64,000 nt of DNA from Negativicoccus succinicivorans. GTDB taxonomy: Bacteria > Bacillota > Negativicutes > Veillonellales > Negativicoccaceae. The notes under the pieces are model-generated. The model worked only from the letters and a program-made list of their open reading frames with translations, had not been told where the DNA came from and did not search any database. The stretch spans positions 15,005-79,004 of the forward strand of contig NZ_JACHHI010000002.1 in the NCBI RefSeq assembly GCF_014207605.1, read 5' to 3'. The position numbers and the translations under genes were made by a program. Below are positions 42,901 to 50,692 of this stretch, piece after piece; position 1 is the first letter of the stretch, and the number at the start of each line of letters is the position of its first letter.

Positions 42901-44263
42901 CGATCAAATCATCGAAGTCAACCAGACCTTGCTGCAACGTGAACCGTATCAATTAAGCATGTACGGTAAAGTTCCGGTCGCCGCGTTGACGAAAGCGGGA
43001 CGGGCGACGCAATCGAATGAATCAATGAACTTGGAAATCCGCCTGGATAAAGCGGATTTGGAACTGCTGCGCGCGTTATCGCCCGCGGTTCTTTCCGCCG
43101 CAGGCGAAACCAAAGGCGGCATCACGGTCACCGGCACGCTTGCGGATCCGCACATCAACGGGCGCATTTTTGTCGCGGACGGTGCGGCGACGATAGAAAC
43201 GATGAAAAGTCCGCTGGAACATATTCACGCGGAGTTGAAGTTTAACGGTAAATCCGCCACCTGGCGCGGCCAAACGACCATCGGCGGAGGCGATCTTACC
43301 ACTGCGGGCGAAGTTCGCTGGACCGACTTTACCGATACGCGCTATGAAGGGACGCTTGACGCTGACGCGATCAATCCGCAGAGCTCGTACTACTCCGGTC
43401 CATTGACGGCGCATTTGCAACTTACGCAACAGGCGGGCGTGCCGTATCTTACCGGCGATGTTCTGGTGGAAAAATCTCGTTTCGATGTTCCGCTGACATT
43501 TACGGATGGCGGCTCGTCGCTGTTGATGGGATTTGATGTGAACGTCAGCATAGGCGAAAAGACACGTCTTTACAACAGCTATCTCTATGATTTGACATTG
43601 GCCGGCGATTTGCACGTCGGCGGCACGACTGCGGCGCCGGATGTTGACGGCAAAGTAGTCGTGAACCACGGGTACTTGCGGTATCTGAGCAATAAATTCA
43701 AGGTCGAGGAAGGCGTGGCCGATTTCAATCGCACGCAGAGCTTCCTGCCGAATCTGCACGTGCTCGCGACGACAAAATTTAATCGTTACCGTATTCATAT
43801 GCAGGCGGACGGCTTACCGACGGAGCTCGATCTGAAACTTACTTCGGAACCGGCGTTAAGCCAGGAAGAAATCGTCATGATGCTTACCTTGCACACGCAG
43901 GGAGATATCAACGATCTCGGCCGGGCGGACGCCAACGCCGCCTTGGCGTCCGCGGCGCAGACATTGGTTTTCGGCACGCTCGAAAATCGCCTGCAGGATG
44001 TGTTGGGCCTCGACATGATCCAGGTCACGACCGGTTCGGTCGACCCATTTGAAACATCAACGGTCGCCAACCAAAGCTTTTACAACCTGCAAATCGGCAA
44101 ATATCTGTTCGACGATTTTATGTTGGTGCTGACAACCGGCGTCAACAATGAACAGCAAAGCGCCGGTTTCCGTTACGACATTAACCAAAACTTCCAAGCG
44201 GAAGCGTGGCTGAATAATGAAGACAACTACTATATCGGCGGTAATTGGCAGTATCGATTCTAA
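39995..44263 (+). CDS. tamB: TamB/YdbH-type AsmA-like intermembrane bridge protein
   Basis: 1422 residues, the longest gene here. An N-terminal membrane anchor (LLTGATVLAIGAGAFEFYV) precedes a very long series of beta-strand repeats (LNVSA, GTVRG, GSG and similar Gly/Thr-rich patterns) and a C-terminal DUF490/TamB domain (VNHGYLRYLSNKFKVEEGVADF, LTSEPALSQEEIVMMLTLHTQG) ending NWQYRF. TamB-like proteins form a hydrophobic groove from inner to outer membrane and carry phospholipids or assist barrel assembly. No TamA gene lies beside it; BamA at 45.6 kb is the nearest Omp85 protein. The RBS is GAGGGGG. The stop is nine bases before the sigma factor gene. Confidence 0.93.
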   Translation: MSVRRWLLTGATVLAIGAGAFEFYVKPTVLEQTPALVDEALATSVNGTVRYDKLDIDWAWNAHVKNATVTDAKGMTVARIPDIEVSWNLWRALEYAMGKRAALGVIDGITIEQPEVWLREEPDRSWNIAHLIRPQETQTEFSLRAKIMINRGLAHLEFLQDPTIDLTDVTCGMDLNDYPIVTGRAKFLYNNEPVTLTGNYTSADDFNAHVTAKRLPITLANYVLRDAAPDIALQAGEIHNTDLNVSADATGLRYDGTTELRDGALQYDRYNVTDAKAAVRLATRRLSVADMQAQVNGQPLTANGTILLNDDPALDLHLATTGAEVAALADVPLYGPVAANVHVGGTVAAPTAEGVAMLQQGRYGATPLENVFTKFVYRGDVVNLPEVVAGIGDGRVRGSGYYNVVTNTGAGEYAADNIDLAQLPETDGAYAGTVNGRGAVEFHNGEMALATFTGSGTGVSGAGIMTDSLRASLRYEAGALALHYLNGTMGDGAFTAFGSMDTPQGIQVAAHHLPLSYLSGLVGVTMSGAADLTGQLTGSVAAPQFVGTVSARDGSVHGLAYTSIHGDVAYVDDTFTTDRLVWQDAEGGHVVSGSAQLTGTKALDLTVQSDNIRLESLLRAADLPLDATGWATNSLTVRGTLDQPEASGELHLWDGSVMGELYQDVVARYRYNGDILYLDEALASMYNGTLYASGTIAPNALNIQLKASEIDIDRVLREKNTYRLAGTVSAEGTLRGTPADPRLEADFWGHNLYANGEPIDGLRGHLAYAEGVAALTDTTLTQRDGVYRLNGTYRLDGGVFRGAGDVEGADIARLLRLANIPYENLAGQVTGHVELNGTAANPSLRINGKLENGSIDGKPFGTTEIDADYANRVATVRKLHMPIGAGVLAAAGTADLDGEIDMQLAAKDVDVTYVTALAGQPLDLTGNLNVSAVFTGPTKTPVMDMSFELSNGAFAGVAFDRFIGLLNMRDQIIEVNQTLLQREPYQLSMYGKVPVAALTKAGRATQSNESMNLEIRLDKADLELLRALSPAVLSAAGETKGGITVTGTLADPHINGRIFVADGAATIETMKSPLEHIHAELKFNGKSATWRGQTTIGGGDLTTAGEVRWTDFTDTRYEGTLDADAINPQSSYYSGPLTAHLQLTQQAGVPYLTGDVLVEKSRFDVPLTFTDGGSSLLMGFDVNVSIGEKTRLYNSYLYDLTLAGDLHVGGTTAAPDVDGKVVVNHGYLRYLSNKFKVEEGVADFNRTQSFLPNLHVLATTKFNRYRIHMQADGLPTELDLKLTSEPALSQEEIVMMLTLHTQGDINDLGRADANAALASAAQTLVFGTLENRLQDVLGLDMIQVTTGSVDPFETSTVANQSFYNLQIGKYLFDDFMLVLTTGVNNEQQSAGFRYDINQNFQAEAWLNNEDNYYIGGNWQYRF

Positions 44264-44272
44264 AGGAGCGCC

Positions 44273-44905
44273 ATGTTAAAAGAATATTTTCAGGAACTTG
44301 CCAAAATTGAATTATTGGATTCCGAAACGGAAGCTTCTTTGTGGCGCGCCTATAAAGAAAACCAGGATCGCGGCGCCCGCCAGACGCTGATCGAGCATTA
44401 CCAGCCTTTGGTCGTCAAAGAAGCGATGCGTTGGCAGCTGCAGGAAGCGACTTTGCTGGATCTTTTGCAGGAGGGGACCGTCGGCTTGATGGAAGCCGCG
44501 GAACGGTATGAACCGGCGCGGTCGGTCGCGTTTTCACTCTTTGCGCGGCACCGCATTCGCGGACGCATGCTCGATTACATTTATAAAAACGGAACCGATA
44601 TCCCGGTGAAAGACAGCGCCTGGGCCGAAAGCCGCGCGCAATTCAACAGTCTCGTGACGGAGGCGACGGATGCGTTTGAGGCGGCCGATCGGACGTTTTT
44701 GTGGGAAGCGGTACGTAGCGCCGTGCATCGTTTGCCGCCGAAAGAACAGCAGGTGGTCGACGGCATTTACATGCAAAATCGTGAGCCGAAAGAGCTGGCG
44801 CTCGAATTACAAGTTTCTAAAACTTACATTTATAAATTGCAAAAAACCGGCATACGCCGCTTGCGCGGCATGTTGTCGCGTTTGATGCACGAACGGCGCG
44901 AGTAA
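44273..44905 (+). CDS. sigma-70 family RNA polymerase sigma factor
   Basis: 210 residues. Region 2 is clear (LIEHYQPLVVKEAMRW, DLLQEGTVGLMEAAERYEPARSVAFSLFARHRIRGRMLDY). A short region-3-like part follows, and region 4 (HRLPPKEQQVVDGIYMQNREPKELALELQVSKTYIYKLQKTGIRRLR) has the -35-binding helix-turn-helix. The layout is closer to the FliA/SigB/SigF group than to ECF factors. AAAGGAG precedes the ATG. Its position directly after tamB and before bamA suggests it controls envelope genes, but that is inference; target promoters are unknown. Confidence 0.9.
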   Translation: MLKEYFQELAKIELLDSETEASLWRAYKENQDRGARQTLIEHYQPLVVKEAMRWQLQEATLLDLLQEGTVGLMEAAERYEPARSVAFSLFARHRIRGRMLDYIYKNGTDIPVKDSAWAESRAQFNSLVTEATDAFEAADRTFLWEAVRSAVHRLPPKEQQVVDGIYMQNREPKELALELQVSKTYIYKLQKTGIRRLRGMLSRLMHERRE

Positions 44906-45051
44906 ACGAAGATACATTGGCTATAATTTGCGAGAATTCGCTCAAAAACACGAGTATTATTCAGAAAAAGGATGCTGAATGCGGTTGCAAAGAAAATTCA
45001 AAAAGCCGACTTTAAATTGATTAGGAAATTTTACAAGAAAGGAGCACACGC

Positions 45052-45570
45052 ATGAGTCTTTCCCGAGATGAGCTTGTCCGTCGCGTTGAAACGGCGCGTC
45101 GCTGGTTGGAACAGGCGGAGCATTCATTTCATGACGAAACGCCTCTGAAAGGTGAACTGAACTTGCTTTTAGCCCAAGCCGAAATGCAAAAACTTCGGGA
45201 AGACCGCGGCATGTCCCGACAGTGGCAACGTTGGCAACGCGCTCTCGCGTTGGTGACAGCGCTCGTTATGGTGAGCGGTTTCGGCTGGTGGTGGCAAAAG
45301 GATGATGACGCTCCCGCGCCGGTTACGGCTCCCGCAACGGTGGTGAAAACGGTTCCTTTGGAACACTCGGCGACATGGCCGCCACCGACCGTTTCGCAAA
45401 CATCGCAACCAACACCGGCGGTAAGCACAGCGGTACCGGAGACGAGTGCACCGGCAGTGCATGCGCCGCCACCGGTCAAAACGGCAGCGGCAGCGCCAAC
45501 AGTGCAACTTGCTCCGGACGAGATGCAGGCAGTGGTCAGCGATGCGGCGAAGGTGTTGCGTACACCGTAA
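45052..45570 (+). CDS. single-pass membrane protein with Pro/Ala/Thr-rich tail
   Basis: 172 residues after AAAGGAG. An amphipathic, charged N-terminal part (about 1-62) precedes a basic patch (RQWQRWQR), one membrane helix (about 64-81) and a Pro/Ala/Thr/Val-rich tail of about 90 residues. The positive-inside rule places the N-terminus in the cytoplasm and the tail in the periplasm. I do not recognise a family. This topology is shared by anti-sigma factors, and the upstream neighbour is a sigma factor, but a structural envelope role near BamA is equally possible. 146 bases separate it from the sigma gene. Confidence 0.65.
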   Translation: MSLSRDELVRRVETARRWLEQAEHSFHDETPLKGELNLLLAQAEMQKLREDRGMSRQWQRWQRALALVTALVMVSGFGWWWQKDDDAPAPVTAPATVVKTVPLEHSATWPPPTVSQTSQPTPAVSTAVPETSAPAVHAPPPVKTAAAAPTVQLAPDEMQAVVSDAAKVLRTP

Positions 45571-45638
45571 TTATCAAGTAAACTAAACCTATCATTCGGA
45601 GGAATGGATACCATTTGCAATTAGGAGGATATGACTAT

Positions 45639-47855
45639 ATGAAACATGGCAAACAGGCACGGCAATGGCTTGTCGCTGCAGTCACGTTGGCAACGTTGGG
45701 GGTTACCCAAGGATTCGCGGCGGATGCGCCGACAACGGTTTCCGAGCAGCATATGCCGTACACGGAAGCGGCGATCGCCACCGAAGTGGCACCGGGAGCA
45801 AGAGACTCGCTTGCGGCGCAGGGATTGATTGACAACCCGGCGCTGACCGTCGGCCAGACGACCGAGACGAGCAATGTACAGGCGCTGTATGTAGCCAAAG
45901 CGGATCAGGCGGCGATTGATGCGCAGGTCGGCAAAACGGTTACAAAAGTAGCGTTGGCAGGCGTTCCTGACGGAGTCGCACAGCAGATATTGCCGCGTTT
46001 GACGACCAAAGTCGGCGACAAAGTATCGTCGGAAGCGATCGCGGCCGACATCAAAGCCATTGGCGACAGCGGCATCTTTGCGCAAATCGCGCCGGTTTTC
46101 ACCGCGGTGCCGGAAGGCGTGCAGTTGACGTACCAGGTCGCGACGAACCCGGTGGTCAATCAGGTTCGCGTGGAAGGCGTGTCGGCGTTTGATGCCGAGT
46201 ACCTTGCGCAGATGTTGGCCATTCCGCAAGGCAGCGTTTTGAATACGGTGGAAGTGGGCGAAAAAGTTCGCGCGATTGAAGATCTCTACGTGAAGCAGGG
46301 TTACATTTTGGCCTCCGTTTCCGACGTGCAGGTCGCGCCGGACGGAACATTGACGGTCAAGGTCGATGAAGGTATTGTCGAAGATATTGTCATCAAAGGC
46401 AATAAAAAGACTAAAGATTATGTCATCACTCGCGAACTGCGCTTCAAAGAAGGGGATCCTTTCAATAAATATCTGGCGCAACGCAGCTTGGAACGTCTTT
46501 ACAACCTGGGTTACTTTGAAGACGTCAACGTGCGTTTGCTGCCGGGCAAAGTCGATCATCAGGTCGTTGTGGAAATCGACGTGCTCGAACAAAAAACGGG
46601 CGTTGTTACCTTGGGCGCCGGCTACTCAAAGTCGGACGGCTTTGTCGGGATCGTGGAATTCGGTGAAAACAACTTCCGCGGCACGGGCGACAAGATCAAT
46701 GTCCACTGGGAATTCGGCGGCAAGGGCAGCGATAAGAACTACCAGATTTCGTACACGCGTCCGTGGCTTGACGATAAAGGTACGTCGCTCGGTTTCTCGT
46801 TCTACAACCGCGTGGTGGAATATGATGATTACAACGAAGACGGCAGCACTGTCGCCACTTATGACAAGCGTCGCAAAGGTTACAACCTGACCCTGGGACG
46901 CGCGCATGGTGAATATCGTACGACATCGCTCACCTGGGAAAGCCGTGACGATAAGTATGATGAATATAAGGGCGGCTTCAACTACGGCGAAAACGCGGTC
47001 ATTCCGCTGGTCGGCATGCAGCGCACGGAAGACGGCAAGTTGAAGCTGGATGCCAACGGCAAACCGATTCCGGTCGTTAACTTTGCGTTGAATGCGCCGC
47101 AGCCGACGCTTTTGGAACCGGGCGCGGCGGCATCCCTGCTTGGCAGTGTAACGCTTCCGGAAGCACCGAAACTGACCGGTGACGAGAACGCGGATATCGA
47201 AGCGCTCAACCAATGGCGCGATGACTTGCGCACGGCGGTGGCCAAAGTCACTCCGCAGGGTTACTACAATTTCAAAGACATGGACTACATCGGCAAAAAC
47301 TTCGGTAGAACGAACAGCCTGTCCGTTACTCATGTGTTTGATAACCGCGACAATTACTTCAACCCGACCCGCGGCTACCGTTACTCGGTAACCGGCCAAT
47401 GGGCGGGCCACGGCTTGGGCGGCGATTTCGACTTCTATAAAGTCAACGCCGAAGGACGTTTTTATAAGAAACTGAAAAATAACCACGTCTTGGCGCTGCG
47501 CGTCATGGGCGGTTACGCCAACGGCGAAATCGGTTATTCAGAACTCTTCAGCTTGGGCGGCGCGTACAACTTGCGCGGCTTTGAAGATGACCAGTTCAAA
47601 GGCAGCAACATGTATGCGGCTACCTTGGAATACCGCTTCCCGATCATCAAGAAAGTGGACGGCGTCGTCTTTACCGATGTCGGTAACGCGTGGGGCATTG
47701 ATGAGTCGCGCGTTCCCTGGTACCATGACAGCAATAAGGTGCATTGGTCGACCGGTGTCGGCTTGCGTGTACAGACTCCGATCGGACCGATCCGACTCGA
47801 CTACGCGCATGGTGACAAGAATAAATTCCACTTCAGCTTCGGCGGCCAATTCTAA
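45639..47855 (+). CDS. bamA: outer-membrane protein assembly factor BamA
   Basis: 738 residues from the ATG at 45639 after AGGAGG; another ATG eight bases earlier is out of frame. Signal peptide to about 28. A low-complexity linker leads to POTRA domains (VRVEGVSAFDAEYLAQMLAIPQG, IVIKGNKKTKDYVITRELRF, LYNLGYFEDVNVRLLPG), then the Omp85 barrel from about 330, with GENNFRGTGDKINVHWEFGG, the lid-loop motif region NLRGFEDDQFKGS and a C-terminal FSFGGQF ending in Phe. It inserts barrel proteins such as TolC and probably MlaD's C-terminus. A 70-residue loop (about 455-560) near the barrel middle looks lineage-specific. Confidence 0.95.
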   Translation: MKHGKQARQWLVAAVTLATLGVTQGFAADAPTTVSEQHMPYTEAAIATEVAPGARDSLAAQGLIDNPALTVGQTTETSNVQALYVAKADQAAIDAQVGKTVTKVALAGVPDGVAQQILPRLTTKVGDKVSSEAIAADIKAIGDSGIFAQIAPVFTAVPEGVQLTYQVATNPVVNQVRVEGVSAFDAEYLAQMLAIPQGSVLNTVEVGEKVRAIEDLYVKQGYILASVSDVQVAPDGTLTVKVDEGIVEDIVIKGNKKTKDYVITRELRFKEGDPFNKYLAQRSLERLYNLGYFEDVNVRLLPGKVDHQVVVEIDVLEQKTGVVTLGAGYSKSDGFVGIVEFGENNFRGTGDKINVHWEFGGKGSDKNYQISYTRPWLDDKGTSLGFSFYNRVVEYDDYNEDGSTVATYDKRRKGYNLTLGRAHGEYRTTSLTWESRDDKYDEYKGGFNYGENAVIPLVGMQRTEDGKLKLDANGKPIPVVNFALNAPQPTLLEPGAAASLLGSVTLPEAPKLTGDENADIEALNQWRDDLRTAVAKVTPQGYYNFKDMDYIGKNFGRTNSLSVTHVFDNRDNYFNPTRGYRYSVTGQWAGHGLGGDFDFYKVNAEGRFYKKLKNNHVLALRVMGGYANGEIGYSELFSLGGAYNLRGFEDDQFKGSNMYAATLEYRFPIIKKVDGVVFTDVGNAWGIDESRVPWYHDSNKVHWSTGVGLRVQTPIGPIRLDYAHGDKNKFHFSFGGQF

Positions 47856-47861
47856 ACCGCG

Positions 47862-47887
47862 ACAGGCGACAAATTCTTGTCGCCTGT
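47862..47887 (+). terminator. hairpin between bamA and the next gene
   Basis: ACAGGCGACAA-ATTC-TTGTCGCCTGT, an 11-bp perfect stem without a long T run. Possibly an attenuator or an mRNA-stability element that lowers expression of the following genes. Confidence 0.55.
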
Positions 47888-47915
47888 TCACTGTTTATAA
47901 GAAAAGAGGGGATGT

Positions 47916-49184
47916 ATGAGCAAGCGGCTTACCGGTCTCTTGAGTGCGGCTTTGGTCGCGCTGCCGCTGACTCTTTGGGCGGCGCCGATTCAGACGGTGG
48001 ATGTCAGCGTGCAAACCGGTACGGGACGATTAGCGCCTTCGGTGGCCGACCGTATTGAGGCCAGTGTCAAAGTGATCGGTGAACGCGTTTTGATCGGTCA
48101 GCCATCGGAAACGGTGGCGGCTCATGCCGGAGAATACGGCAAAGTGTTGGCGGATGTCGCCGGACGTGTCATTTCGGGGTACGTGGTGACCGATGTCGAG
48201 GTGCACGCTGACGCAGCGACCCGACTGGTTCTCGTTCTGACACCCTACGGTGAGCACGTGCAAGAGGTGCACACGGCGGTTGACTACGGTAATTTATCGC
48301 CGACGGTGCATGCTTTGATGGCAAGTGATCTGGCGGCGATCGATGAAAGAATTAATGCGCTTTTGATTGGCTTACCGCTCGGCGCGTTGGATTGGGTGGG
48401 GGGCATTTCAGACACGCTCGTAAAAGATGAATTTGCCCGTCGTTTGCCGGAATTCAATGCCAAGCTTGAAATTATACCGGCGGCGACAACGAGCGCTAAA
48501 ATCTACCTTTTACCGCAAGGACCGACGGTTCGTACCTATCAGGTGCGCACTGCTTCCGAAACAGTCCCGCGGATCTTCATCAACGGCGCGGCGGAACGTG
48601 TTCGGAAGGTCTTGCCGGAATACATCGGCGCGCCGCAGGCGTTTTTGCAACGTCACCGTGAAGAGATCGCAACGCGTTTGCTGGAGACGGCCAAAGAAGA
48701 TCCCTTTGTCAGTCGTTACGATTTGGATTTGACAGGCGCGCTTACGATTGGCGAAGAACTTACCTATACGTTACATGCGGCCACGGATACGTGGTTGATT
48801 GACGCCAATGTCGCTCTGGATTTGGGACGGGAAGAAAAAAACACGCGGGTCCGCGGCACGCTCGGGAAACGGGCGACGGATCACGATACTTTCTTCGTCG
48901 ATGTGGATTTTTTCCCGCATGATGTGAGTTGGGACGTTTCCACCGGTTACATGCACCGTTTTGGCGCGGGCACCTACTTGGGTTACCGTTACGAATGGAC
49001 GGAACCGCAGCAAACGGCATTTTTGCGACAAGAATTCAGTCCGCGCTGGTATCTCCGGTGGGACCATGACTTGTCGCCGTCGGCGGACAGCGTTGCCGTC
49101 GGCTATCGTCTTCAGGATTATCTCGGTGTGGAGCTGATCCGCGACGAAGACGATTATTGGGTCCGTGTCATCGGACATATCTGA
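47916..49184 (+). CDS. exported beta-rich protein, putative outer-membrane barrel
   Basis: 422 residues with a signal peptide (cleavage after LWA). The first half has two alternating beta/alpha segments (VISGYVVTDVEVHADAATRL, TVRTYQVRTASETVPRIFIN) that resemble POTRA folds in pattern. The last 130 residues or so are alternating polar/aromatic strands (FFVDVDFFPHDVSWDVSTGYM, GTYLGYRYEW, WYLRWDHDLS) like an eight-strand barrel, ending in VIGHI. I do not recognise the family. It lies between bamA and ompH, so a role in barrel assembly or as a small Omp85 relative is plausible. GAGGGG lies before the ATG. Confidence 0.65.
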   Translation: MSKRLTGLLSAALVALPLTLWAAPIQTVDVSVQTGTGRLAPSVADRIEASVKVIGERVLIGQPSETVAAHAGEYGKVLADVAGRVISGYVVTDVEVHADAATRLVLVLTPYGEHVQEVHTAVDYGNLSPTVHALMASDLAAIDERINALLIGLPLGALDWVGGISDTLVKDEFARRLPEFNAKLEIIPAATTSAKIYLLPQGPTVRTYQVRTASETVPRIFINGAAERVRKVLPEYIGAPQAFLQRHREEIATRLLETAKEDPFVSRYDLDLTGALTIGEELTYTLHAATDTWLIDANVALDLGREEKNTRVRGTLGKRATDHDTFFVDVDFFPHDVSWDVSTGYMHRFGAGTYLGYRYEWTEPQQTAFLRQEFSPRWYLRWDHDLSPSADSVAVGYRLQDYLGVELIRDEDDYWVRVIGHI

Positions 49185-49207
49185 GGAATTAAAGGAGTCG
49201 ATTGATT

Positions 49208-49729
49208 ATGATGCGAGCAATGCGTAATAAGTACAATGTGAAAGTGGTTTCGTTCGTCGTCGCGGCGGTGTTCGTTCTCGGTATCGCGGCGTATGCCATG
49301 ATGGGCATGGGGAATGTTGCGCAGGCGGCACCGACCTCGTCCATCGGCGTGGTCGATCAGGCCAACATTATTAAAGATACCTCCAGCTTAGGCGTGGAAT
49401 ACCAGCAGCAAATGGCGGCGGCGGCGCAGCAATTACAAAGCGAGTTTGACGCGAAATCGGCGAACATGTCGGACGCGGAAAAGCAGCAGTATTTCCAGGA
49501 AATGCAAAAACAGTTCAACGCCAAACAGGCTGAAATCCACAAAAACATTCAAGGTAAGATTGACAATGCCGTTAAAGAAGTAGCGGATAAAAAAGGCTTG
49601 TCGCTGGTTGTCGACAAAGCGGCTGTGCTTTACGGCGGCGTCGATATCACTAGCGAAGTGCAGACGGCGCTCAATAATGCTCTGACAAAAGAAGCGGGTA
49701 AAGAGCAGTCGGCAGAAACCAAGAAGTAA
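49208..49729 (+). CDS. ompH: OmpH/Skp-family periplasmic chaperone
   Basis: 173 residues from the ATG at 49208 (AAAGGAG upstream; a TTG at 49202 is also possible). Long N-terminal signal (cleavage after AQA). The mature protein starts SSIGVVDQANIIKDTSSLG, has a coiled-coil helical hairpin rich in Gln/Ala/Lys, and ends with the OmpH motif GLSLVVDKAAVLYGGVDIT. Skp trimers hold unfolded outer-membrane proteins for BamA. It is the first of three OmpH-like genes here. Three bases separate it from the next. Confidence 0.92.
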   Translation: MMRAMRNKYNVKVVSFVVAAVFVLGIAAYAMMGMGNVAQAAPTSSIGVVDQANIIKDTSSLGVEYQQQMAAAAQQLQSEFDAKSANMSDAEKQQYFQEMQKQFNAKQAEIHKNIQGKIDNAVKEVADKKGLSLVVDKAAVLYGGVDITSEVQTALNNALTKEAGKEQSAETKK

Positions 49730-49732
49730 TCT

Positions 49733-50692
49733 ATGCAAAGGTCAACGCATGGAGCCCTGAGTGTACTTCTGGCCGCGTGTCTTTTGCTGAGCGGTTGCGG
49801 TATTGGCGGTTGCTCCCGTACGGAGCAGGCACCGCAAGCACCGCAGTACGGTGTGGCGGATATGGAAAAATTAGTGCACGCCCATCCGCGCTACAGTGAT
49901 TATTTTCGTCTGGAGCAGGAGTACAAAAACCTGGTGGCCACGTATGACGCCGAACGCGAACAACTGATTCGCCGTTCCGCGCAGGCGCAGGAAACATTGC
50001 GCGAGCAACTTTCCTCCGGGGCCATCGAAAAGGGACTCAACACGGAATACCGGGCCAAAATGACGGCCCGTGAAACCGCATGGAACCAAAAGTTGGAAGC
50101 GTTGTATCGTGAGTGGATGGCGCGCGCGCCGCAACCGGCGGATGAAGCATTACAACAGGCGGATTTGGAAATCGTCAATCTGCAGCTGAAACTTCGGGCG
50201 CTCCATTTACCCGCGGCCGAACGTGAAACCATGGAAGCGCGGTTGCAGGAATTGCTCGCGGAACGCGCTGCTCTGACGGATACAGCGGTGGCGTTGCCGG
50301 AAGAAGGGCAAAAAGAGATTGCCGCTTTGAAAGCAAAAGCGCAGGCGGATCTGGCCCGATACAGCGACGAAGTGATCGCGGAACTGAGCGCCAAACGGGA
50401 GTCGGCGCAGCAGCAGCTCCACGATGAGATGGCGGCGCAACTGATGTCTGACGGCGCCGGTTGGAATCACGAATGGCGCGAAACACTCGCGACCAAACAA
50501 AATGAAATGAACCAAGTCAAAGAGGCAATCACCCAAGATATTCGTCACGAGGCGCAGGCGGTAGCGGAGGCCAAAAATCTCGAAGTGATTTTCGCCGAGT
50601 ATCGCGCCAATATTTCCGCGCAAGATGTCACGAATGATATTTTGCAGAAATTGGGGACGAATCCTAAGGAGGTAAGTAACAGTGGTAAATAA
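49733..50692 (+). CDS. OmpH-like lipoprotein, long form
   Basis: 319 residues, twice the usual OmpH length. The signal ends in LLSGC (Cys22), a lipobox, with a second Cys nearby (GGC). The GVADMEKLVHAHPRYSDYFRLEQEYKNLV segment matches the OmpH start, followed by about 200 residues of almost continuous coiled coil, then AKNLEVIFAEYRANISAQDVT, the OmpH end motif. The extra length is in the helical hairpin, so its tentacles would be longer than those of Skp. Lipid-anchored, probably in the outer-membrane assembly path. The stop overlaps the next start by 11 bases. Confidence 0.8.
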   Translation: MQRSTHGALSVLLAACLLLSGCGIGGCSRTEQAPQAPQYGVADMEKLVHAHPRYSDYFRLEQEYKNLVATYDAEREQLIRRSAQAQETLREQLSSGAIEKGLNTEYRAKMTARETAWNQKLEALYREWMARAPQPADEALQQADLEIVNLQLKLRALHLPAAERETMEARLQELLAERAALTDTAVALPEEGQKEIAALKAKAQADLARYSDEVIAELSAKRESAQQQLHDEMAAQLMSDGAGWNHEWRETLATKQNEMNQVKEAITQDIRHEAQAVAEAKNLEVIFAEYRANISAQDVTNDILQKLGTNPKEVSNSGK

